A stretch of 64,000 nt of DNA from contig CM062813.1 in assembly GCA_031772625.1 (NCBI GenBank), positions 770,237,117 through 770,301,116 of the forward strand, read 5' to 3'. Source of the stretch: Pinus tabuliformis. Lineage: Eukaryota > Streptophyta > Pinopsida > Pinales > Pinaceae. The number at the start of each line of letters is the position of its first letter. The stretch's first letter is position 1. The translations under genes and the position numbers were made by a program. The notes under the pieces are model-generated. The model saw only the letters and a program-made list of their open reading frames with translations, was not told the DNA's origin and did not search any database. This document shows positions 56,400-64,000 of this stretch, piece after piece.

Positions 56400-57110
56400 C
56401 TCCAATGGTAACAGGTTGCAAATTGAGCATAAACGACTCATCTAAGGAGGTGGATCAAAGGTTGTACATATATATGATTGGTAGTATTCTATATGTAATA
56501 GCCTCCTGACCAGATGTTATGCAAGCAGTTGGACAAGTAGCAAGATTCCAAGCAACACCAAAATAATTCTACTATATCTAAAGGGCACAACAGAATATGG
56601 CTTGTGGTATCCCAAGGGTAACAATCTCATTATTCAAGCCTTTACAAATGTAGATTGGGCAGGAATCGTTGATGATCGTAAGAGTACTAGTGGAGTAGAA
56701 TTCTATCTAGGTGGTTGTCTCGTATCATGGTTGAGCAAAAAGAAATCCTCAATCTTGTTATCTACAATGGAAGCAGAATACATTGCAGCGACATCTTGTT
56801 GTACTCAAGTCCTTTGGATGAAACAAACTTTTCAAGATCTTCAAGTACAATTATGTGATCTTATTCCCATCTTTTGTGATAACACTAGTGCCATCAACAT
56901 CTCTAAGAATCCTGTCATGCATTCAAAAACAAAACACATTTCGATAAATTATCATTTTGTTAGAGAACAAGTCACTAAAAAGAATATCAAACTGAATATG
57001 TTGGTACAAAAGAACAAATTGCTAATATCTTCACTAAACCTTTACCTCGTGAAGCATTTGAATATCTTCACCAGAAGCTTGGGATTCTCCCAAGTTCTGA
57101 TTAGATTTTC
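56400..57110 (+). pseudogene. RNase H of element H (broken)
   Basis: 56460-56600 holds MIGSILYVIAS-PDVMQAVGQVARF; then an open frame from 56602 reads IIQAFTNVDWAGIVDDRKSTSGVEFYLGGCLVSW, SKKKSSILLSTMEAEYIAATSC, IFCDNTSAINISKNPVMHSKTKHI and YHFVREQVTKKNI. The first catalytic aspartate is replaced (TNVDWAG for the usual SDADWAG keeps one D). A frameshift near 57005 moves the end of the domain out of frame. Confidence 0.88.
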
Positions 57111-57270
57111 CTTATTCAGAAAATTAAGGGGGAGTGGAAGTGTGTACAGGTTCGTAGGATGGTTGTGTGTCAAGCGGAGTTACCCTTTGCCATTGATGTG
57201 AAAGACGGAGAGAAGGTAGTAGGAAGAGGTGCCTCGATTGTAGGGGGATTACTTATGTTGCCATCAATGC

Positions 57271-57283
57271 CAAAGGGGGAGAT
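57271..57283 (+). other. Polypurine tract of element H
   Basis: CAAAGGGGGAGAT directly precedes the 3' LTR. A second purine run (AAATTAAGGGGGAG, about 57121-57134) lies 150 bases upstream, as seen in other plant copia elements. Confidence 0.85.
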
Positions 57284-59243
57284 TGTTGATCTAAAGATGA
57301 TCTGAGATTGTCATTGATGTCAACCCAAGCAGCACCAGGGGCTACCCTAATCTTACAAGGGAATTTTGACTTGAAAACTTACTCTATTTTGAGTCAATGA
57401 TATTGTAGATGGATTCTACTCATTGATATGTTTCTGTTGATATATGGCACACCAAGTAACTCTTCACGGTTTGAGAGATATTCATGTTTGAAGTTAGTAA
57501 CCCTAGTTAGTGGGCTAAAACCCTTTGGGGTTGTGGCATGGCACTCATAATTGGTTTTTTTCATTGAATAGTAAATAATTAATAATTTTTTAAGCTCCTA
57601 AAATCCCTCTAACATTATCTATATAACCCCCTCTCAACTCTATAAAAAGAAATATCATATATCCTCCAAAAGGTGTGATCGTGGCATGTTCGCTATAACT
57701 TAATTTATACGAAGTCTTAGGCTCTGAAAGTAAAACCATTTGATTCTCAATCCTGATGAATGTCGTGACCGAAATTTAGATCTTGGTTCGCTATATTTGC
57801 GGAGATATGATCTGTGGAAGTTAGGGTTTTTGCAGGCTCCTGAATTTCATCTCAAAGAAGTGACCGTGGGAAAATCATCATAACTCTCTCTCTGAGAAGA
57901 GGATTGGAATTCTGTAAAAATTGGCAGATAGTGCATGGACTGTAGTTGTCTGTTTATTAATTTCAGAGCCGAAGGTGGAAACCATGACACGGGGCACGCC
58001 GTACAAGTTCGCTCTACTGAACTAGTCCATAATTAGGTCATTGTGAGAGATTGCGCATAACTTTGCCTTGAAGAGTACAAATCGGGTCAGACCTATGGAA
58101 TTGGAAAGAAGGGACACTATAGGACCGAAAATTGCATATTAGAGATCTCAAATCATAGAGATACATCATATTAAATATTGTGCTCCTAAAAGGCGAGAAA
58201 AAGTAGATCAAGTGCTGTGAAGGGGTGCAAAGGACCAGAATTTCTAGGGTAGCAAAGAGCAAGGTGCAGCAAAATGATGCAATAGAGGTAAGATACATGT
58301 AAGCATATTCTGTATATGCATGTTCATTTCTTAATTGGTTTTTGTATTCTAATTTATTGTTTTTGTTTAGCACTGACATATGCTTTGCAAGATGAGGTAA
58401 GTTTTGCTATTATCATGTCATGGGTATTTCCTTGAAGACTTTTTACAGGTATTATATATTCATCAAGAGAAGACTCAATGCATAATATAATGTTCTGAAG
58501 AGTGAGAAAGGGTAGCATGACAAGAGTAACAATCAAGGTGCAGAACAACAATAAGGAGTTCACCATATGAAGTCTTCAAGTGGGAAGCACTGCATACAAT
58601 CATTGTAAAAGTATCATTGTACAAAGTCATTGTAAAAGCATCATTTTAAAAGTTGTACAAGTGTCTATCTGCCAAGAGTTGAAGAGGAACTGTTGGTAGG
58701 TATAGGATCATCATTAGGTGGTTGTGTCATAGTTGGGGTTATGGTCTAGTGTTTCTTCTTCTTATACATCATTCTATATCATTGTAAAGTGGACCGTTTT
58801 CCCTAGTACGAGAGTCCATTCTTCTTTTACTCTTCTATAGGGTGGTAGGGTGGTTCTAGGGTGAGTTGTAGCTCATTGGGTATTGGGGCATCCGTTCAGT
58901 TAACTACTGAAGAATCTCGGGTGTTGGGGCGTCCATCCAGTGGGAGCCGGAGAATAATTATTTTCTATAATTCTACAAAGTTGTTGCTTTCATTTCAGTT
59001 GGGGCTGAAGATCTGAGAATTTATTAGAAAAGCGTTCAATGGTTTTTGACCTGGAGGGATTTTTCCACCTAAAATATTTGTGCCTCATGGGTTCTTTTAT
59101 TTACTGTTATTGCCTAATAAACGTTAATAATAATTGAAGATTAACTAATTCTCTGAAAATATTTAAAAGTACTAATTGCTAAGGAATATTGATTCACCCA
59201 CACCAACCCTACCCCCCCGCGCCCCTCTCAGTATTTTCCAACA
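57284..59243 (+). repeat. 3' LTR of element H
   Basis: Collinear with 50493-52419. It retains the complete shared leader-like segment (about 57670-58170). TATA box at 57641. Right target duplication TTTCT at 59244-59248. Confidence 0.92.
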
Positions 59244-59504
59244 TTTCTTGCAACAAATTTGTCAACCTTCCAACTTGGCATTCATCGCTTCCATGTTTAT
59301 TTTAAAAACTCCCATGTCTACTTTTAAACCATCCTTTAAACCTTCCATGTTCTCTTTTAAACCATCCAATTAATTTTTTGTTGCGCTTTGTGAGAGTGAA
59401 ATTTGTTGCACGTGGTCCCGTAATTTTGATATATCATGTTTCATTTCTTCCTCTTCTTCATGTGTCATATTAGAGCTTTCTGGTTGCTTGCTGGGAGTAT
59501 CCAT
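59244..59504 (-). pseudogene. gag of element G, N-terminal part
   Basis: Reading on the - strand from an ATG at 59504: MDTPSKQPESSN, an acidic EEEEE stretch, KHDISKLRDHVQQ, then LKENMEGLKDGLKVDMG and MEAMNAKLEG, a helical N-terminus. One TAA near 59370 and one TGA near 59260. It resumes at 50492 after removal of H. Confidence 0.75.
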
Positions 59505-59639
59505 TTTTTTGTTTCGATCAATTTCATAATGAAACAATGATAATTATTGTTCACTGTGCCCTTTTAATCACTTCAAACTTATTTTCAAACAAAAGTTATG
59601 CAAAAAAAAAAATACAAATCTTTTTCTTTCTTTTTAGGA

Positions 59640-60182
59640 TATTGATATTTAAATTGTTGTATATCTATAATTTCAGGTCTAGAATGTCTAAAATTCTGTC
59701 CTATGGTATCCCTCTGAGTCTTCTTTCCAATGCCACAATTCTAACCTAGATTGGATTCTTTTAGAAAAGGTTATGATCAATATCCCACGCTGACATGATT
59801 ATAGATTGGTTCAGTAGAGAAACTTGTACGAATTTCCATGTGTCATTGTTTCGACCTTCAGCCCTGAAATTGATACACTAAAACCTATAATCTGTGCACT
59901 TTTAGTTGGTTTTTATGAAATTCAAATCCAATTTTTGGAGAGAAATTTATGACGACTTTCCCTAGGTCACATGTTTGAGATTGAATTGTGGAGCCTACAA
60001 AAATCCTAACTTCTTCAGACCATATCTCAGAAAATATAGCGAACCAATATCTGAAATTTTTACACAAAGTTCACCAAGATTTCCACTATATGTGGAAATT
60101 TTAGCCTTTGAATCCTCATAGAAGAAGTTAAAGTGAAAATACCAAGATGACCTGTTTGAAGCAACGAACCCTAGAAACCAAA
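59640..60182 (-). other. Leader of element G, with the module shared with B and H
   Basis: Noncoding on both strands. On the - strand TTGGTTCGCTATATTTTCTG is followed by AGATATGGTCTGAAGAAGTTA, and later GGCATTGGAAAGAAGACTCA. The same order of motifs occurs in both LTRs of H and, with an internal duplication, in the leader of B. Confidence 0.8.
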
Positions 60183-60194
60183 GCTCTTATACCA
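60183..60194 (-). other. Primer binding site of element G
   Basis: The - strand reads TGGTATAAGAGC, one base from the initiator-methionine site, two bases from the LTR. H has the same one-base variant. Confidence 0.85.
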
Positions 60195-60196
60195 AA

Positions 60197-60512
60197 TTTT
60201 ATGTAACCAACTCACAAAACAGAAGAAAAAATAGACCAATGAGTTGAGAAATAATCTCTTTGAGGGGGAAACATAATTTAAATAAAATAAATGAATAATT
60301 ATTGGATGATACAAATGATATGACCTCCTTGGTATCTATAGGAGTCTAAGGGGTCACAATATAATTAGAGCCTACATAACAATGACAATATTGGGCTTCT
60401 ATAGAGCACAACAATAACAATATGGTGGCTACATGGGCACAATAAAAACAATAATGGGGATACACTAACAATAACAATAATGGGGCTACACTATTACTAT
60501 AGGGACATCACA
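60197..60512 (-). repeat. 5' LTR of element G
   Basis: Aligned with 46274-46589; the terminal TG is TT here and the end is ACATCACA. Flanked on the right by a T run that gives an imperfect target duplication. Confidence 0.85.
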
Positions 60513-62205
60513 TTTTTCTTTCTCATTTCTATTGTTTGTAGATTCTCTTCTAAGATATTTTCATTTACCATATCTATAATAAGTTTAGGTCCCTTCTTGG
60601 CATATGCATGCCGAAAATCAACTCTTTCTGTTTTTCAAGCGGGATTGCACAAATATCGAAGAAATATTCACAATGTTTTCCTTGCAAATATAAGTAGAAT
60701 ACCTGTGTGGGTCTACATAAGTTCAAATATTGTAATTTTATCCCATTCTCTAAGTTGGGTGACAACCATTAATAACATGTCTCCACTCCTTCATGTCTAA
60801 TAAGTTAATTGGGTTTTTTTTTCATTTTACGTAGCCATTAGTGTAAAATAATTTAGTTCTTTTTCCATGTAGAGCCTTTCTTTTTGCTAGCCAATTGTGG
60901 AGTTGAGACTAGAAGTGGAGCTAGTCACTTTGAAGTATGCTCTTCCCCTTGTGCACACAATAATATGGGGGAATTGAAAACATCTTGAAAGCCCATTTTC
61001 ATCTCCCTTTAGCATTAGAGGTTAAAGCACATAATTTAATAGGAGGAAAGCAAGTGTCTCATTATATACACATATTTTATTTATTGCAAGGAACAATTCA
61101 CTTATCATAATTATATTAGAAAATAGAAAATCCTATGATATCCATATCTTTACAATTTGATACACATTTCTGATTTTGACTGAAAACCTTACACCTACTT
61201 CACTTCACACATGAGTTTCTCTTATATCTTACTTAGTTAGTATTCTCTTCCCTTTACACTTATATTGATTTGAAGGAACCAAAAAATCAAGTGTCAATTA
61301 CTTTAAATTTGCCATTTTTCACACCCTAATTCACACAAGTCTTGGGCCATCATCCTAGCTTCATAAATTCTCAAAGGAAACTTAACTCAAACACATTAAT
61401 TTAGACGCCCCATTATGGGGGAATAAAACAAATTATATTCTATGTTACAACCCCACTTGTGCATTCTCATTTGAAACATATCCATTGAATTTTAGGGTAC
61501 TTTAAACCCTCCATAATCTAGTGTCACAAATCTAGTGATGAGAAGAAACTTGCCAACAATTATCACGAGCCTACTTGAATCTTTGGACTCCTAGAAAGGG
61601 CTCTAAATGTGTGATCGATACACAAAAGCTGAGATTATCTCACTTGCACTGGATGAAGATAACTTAGTGGCCAAATTTTAGGGCACCTTTCCCAAGGTGG
61701 TAGGTGCGGGAGCACTTGCACCTGGAGGAAATTTGAACATCTACTAGAAACATTCCTAGCTATTTTGGGACATGGCACAGTGCCCCTCATTATAACCTGC
61801 CCTTCATGCTTTCACTAGTTCTTCTTTTGGTGGATTCATCCTTCATGCCTTCAATAGTTCTTCTTTTCAAGGATTCATCCTTCATGCCTTCACTAGTTCT
61901 TCTTTTGGTGGACTCATCCCCCACCATTGAAAAACTTGTGGAAATCCTAATTACTATTGAGTAGAAGGACACTAGGTCTTTTATGATTTCATACGCAAAC
62001 CCCTCATCAAATATTTGATTGTTTCACACATTATAAAACCATTAAAAGTAATTAACCATTTATTTTAATTTTTATTTTTATTTTTATGTGTGGATACCGT
62101 TGTTTGCGTACTTGACATCCTCCTCACCTTTTATTCAGTTCATTAAACACCATAGGGAACGACATTTCACCCCATCACTCATGTTTCCTTCAAGGTATCC
62201 CACCT
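60513..62205 (+). other. Leader of element T
   Basis: About 1.7 kb without a gag-like frame. The only structure I see is the 39-bp tandem repeat at 61801-61917. Confidence 0.5.
61801..61917. repeat. Three tandem 39-bp repeats
   Basis: Units 61801-61839, 61840-61878 and 61879-61917 differ at a few positions. On the - strand they lie in one open frame (61972-61790) and encode a 13-residue repeat DES(T/L)KRRT(S/I)E(G/S)MK three times. Confidence 0.92.
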
Positions 62206-63960
62206 TTGGTAGAGGCAAGGCCAAGTCTTGCAGCTTCACCTAATTCGCCTTCACATTTGAGATTACTGTTTGATATATCTTTAATAGGCTCATCAATCCT
62301 TGGTTCCATTTTGCTAGGTGTCACTTCACCGCAAAGTCACATTATAACCCAGACACACCATGAAACTATGGGTAATCAATCACTTCATCTTCCATTTTTC
62401 ACTTCATTGAATCATCTAGATCTTTTGAAGCTAACAAATGATTCCATTTTCCACGATGACACATGGCTCGCTATGTATACTAAAATGCCTTCATATATCC
62501 CTGAATTTGAAGGAAAGCCTAGCGAAGACCCTTTCTAACTATGTGATGACCTTTCATATATGGTGCTCTTCGAGAAACATCAATAATGAATCAATTCGAT
62601 TGTGGCTATTCCAATGCATGCTCACTGGGTCCCCATATAAGTGGTACATTAGTGAGAATTTTGGGTCCCATACCACATTTGAATTCCTACAAAAGTCATT
62701 TCTCACATTTTTCCAACTTTATGTATGTCATAATATGGGGTTGGATTTATTATTGTATTTTCAATAGAAATCCTCCACCCACATCATGGATCACATTCAT
62801 GACTTTTGTAGATGCCACAATATCTATAAAATTGAAGTTCCCAAGGAACTTCTCCTAGACTTCTTCCTCAAATCCCTCTTTGCTAGTCATTTCAAAGGAT
62901 TTTTCAACCACTATGCCTCAATACGAGGAAGAAACCATTTCCAAGGATAAAAAATTTGAGCTCATTTTATGCATAATAAGGGTACCTTTATACAATACTC
63001 ATAAATGATACTAGGCACCAACCGTTCAACAAATAGAAGCCATGGGAATCAAATGTTGTGGACGACTTGATAGGGTCCATAACCCAATATCACCCTCGGC
63101 ATGGGAATCAATTTTTCTCTGATGGAAACCCATTTGGTCCATATTTTTCATTTCCTCATACGGGTAGGACACCACCTTCGCCCCTTATGATGTAGGATAT
63201 TATCCTCCTACTTTATTTAATGTTCCCCTTACACGGGGGGGGGTACTTATTCCACCCCATGCCACTTTCATGGTGTTTCAACATACCAAACCTCCTATGG
63301 AAATTCTACACAAGGAAACCCTTATTTCCCTTTTCCTAGACCACCACAACCTACCCCTGCAAACACTGAATAAAATGTAGGCATTAATTTTGCTCAACCT
63401 TATTTCCTTGAACAACAATAGGCCTTTTTTGAGTTAAACATTTCCATCCATTATTCCACACAAAACAATGAGAATAAGAAAGGAAAGAACAAACAAAAGA
63501 GAAACCAAACATAGGGGGAAACCTTCAACAATCAAATTCTTAGGGAGGGGGAAATTATCCCTTTAGGAACCAAAATCCTAATCAAGCCCAGAAAAAACCA
63601 GAGGAGCAAGGAAAACATAGTGGTATTTAGACTTACTACCCTTGCACGTTATGTGAGGACTATGGGTATTATATCCATCATTACCCATAGATTTCCAAGT
63701 TCAAACACATGAAGGATTCTATAAGAAACCATAGTGGTGCAAGTGGAGCTACCAAACCACCTGTGGTATTATAAACAACATTTCCTCATTAAGGAGTAGT
63801 CACCATTAGGTAGGATGGAGGAGATCCAAAATTCCATAACCCTATATTGGGAAACACCCAAGATCCCACCAATTGGGATGCAATATACCCCCTTACCATG
63901 AATAAGCCACACTAAGTATAGAAGGAGTTAGTTACTATGCTAATCCAACCTCCAAAGTTT
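62206..63960 (+). pseudogene. gag of element T, Tat/Ogre type (broken, continues to the window end)
   Basis: Frame 62206-62538 opens with MVEARPSLAASPN and ends PSYIPEFEGKPSEDPF. A frameshift near 62535 moves to the next frame: NYVMTFHIWCSSRNINNES, SIRLWLFQCMLTGSPYKWYI, GSHTTFEFLQKSFLTFFQL, then MDHIHDFCRCHNIYKIEVPKE and LDFFLKSLFASHFK, the typical capsid of the Tat group. A lysine/asparagine-rich stretch (63470-63620) precedes a decayed knuckle CTLCEDYGYYIHHY (63643-63684), in which the H and last C positions are altered. Many stops. Confidence 0.75.
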
Positions 63961-64000
63961 TGTTATGGAAATGGGGTCCTTTTTAAAACTTTTCAAAACT

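Larger units (their letters stand above)
50493..59243 (+). mobile_element. Element H: Ty1/copia retrotransposon, SIRE/Maximus-like, inserted in element G's gag
   Basis: LTRs of 1927 bp (50493-52419) and 1960 bp (57284-59243) begin TGTTGATC and end TTCCAACA. The perfect TTTCT duplication fixes both ends. The internal region has primer site, a long gag with coiled coil and several zinc knuckles, protease, integrase, reverse transcriptase and RNase H in copia order, then a polypurine tract. Long LTRs and the large gag recall the SIRE/Maximus lineage; this is inference. The LTRs differ by roughly 10 percent plus large indels. All frames are broken. Confidence 0.92.
46274..60512 (-). mobile_element. 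Element G: Ty3/gypsy chromovirus related to B, split by copia element H
   Basis: LTRs at 46274-46589 and 60197-60512 (316 bp each) align with the 333-bp LTRs of B. On the - strand: 5' LTR, primer site (one base off the initiator-methionine site), leader, gag, protease, reverse transcriptase, RNase H, integrase, a decayed tail, 3' LTR. Flanking bases CTTTT and TTTTT match at four of five positions, an imperfect target duplication. All domains are broken, but their order is normal, so G shows the ancestral layout from which B is rearranged. Confidence 0.85.
46251..64000 (+). mobile_element. Element T: Tat/Ogre-type Ty3/gypsy internal region, split by element G, continuing past the window
   Basis: After removal of G, the primer site is followed by a leader of 1.7 kb and a gag typical of the Tat group. 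The rest of the element lies beyond base 64000. Insertion of G 8 bases after the primer site means T was present first. Confidence 0.65.

Noticed and set aside
57110..57283. An envelope-like or extra gene after the RNase H of element H
   Set aside because: Only about 170 bases separate RNase H from the LTR, with two purine runs and no frame of useful length.
58038..58379. Open frame of 113 codons on the - strand in the 3' LTR of H
   Set aside because: It lies within the noncoding LTR; the matching stretch of the 5' LTR does not preserve the frame, and no domain is seen.

Overview
The window looks like intergenic DNA from a large-genome seed plant, possibly a conifer or other gymnosperm. I found no host protein-coding gene, rRNA or tRNA gene. 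Almost everything that can be recognised is decayed retrotransposon: Ty3/gypsy elements of several lineages, one Ty1/copia element, and LINE fragments, stacked inside one another. The species is an inference from the element families, the deep nesting and the visibly diverged LTR pairs (roughly 4 to 15 percent by eye). No coding region is intact.

Layout. (A) 1-10603, + strand: a Ty3/gypsy chromovirus with a long LTR (Tekay/Del-like). Its 5' end lies outside the window, and its 3' LTR (4942-10603) is split by (B) 7194-10322, - strand. B is a short gypsy derivative with a perfect 5-bp target duplication and a rearranged, incomplete pol. (C) 10604-28854: noncoding internal DNA plus a probable 3' LTR (11874-12272 and 27794-28854), split by (D) 12273-27793, + strand. 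D is a full gag-pol gypsy element whose reverse transcriptase is itself split by (E) 15576-24592, - strand. E has a perfect TTATG duplication; it carries gag, a protease-like stretch and about 4.5 kb of other coding sequence, but I see no reverse transcriptase or integrase.

28855-36785 holds unrecognised DNA, a 34/37-bp compound minisatellite, a block of degenerate repeats, and two LINE fragments separated by a copia-like LTR scrap. (F) 36786-44468, - strand, is a gypsy chromovirus with one badly truncated LTR. From about 46250 to the window end lies (T), a Tat/Ogre-type gypsy on the + strand: LTR end, tRNA primer site, leader and gag. T is interrupted 8 bases after its primer site by (G) 46274-60512, - strand, the fuller relative of B. 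G's gag is interrupted by (H) 50493-59243, + strand, a copia element with LTRs of about 1.9 kb and a perfect TTTCT duplication.

The elements do not form a host pathway; they record successive insertions. The most unusual observation is that the transcribed part of the copia LTR (H) and the untranslated leaders of the two gypsy elements (B and G) appear to share a leader module of several hundred bases in the same sense orientation, although the elements belong to different superfamilies. Also of interest are the shuffled domain order of B, the gag-plus-accessory coding plan of E, and the many CAG-to-TAG stops, which look like a footprint of DNA methylation.
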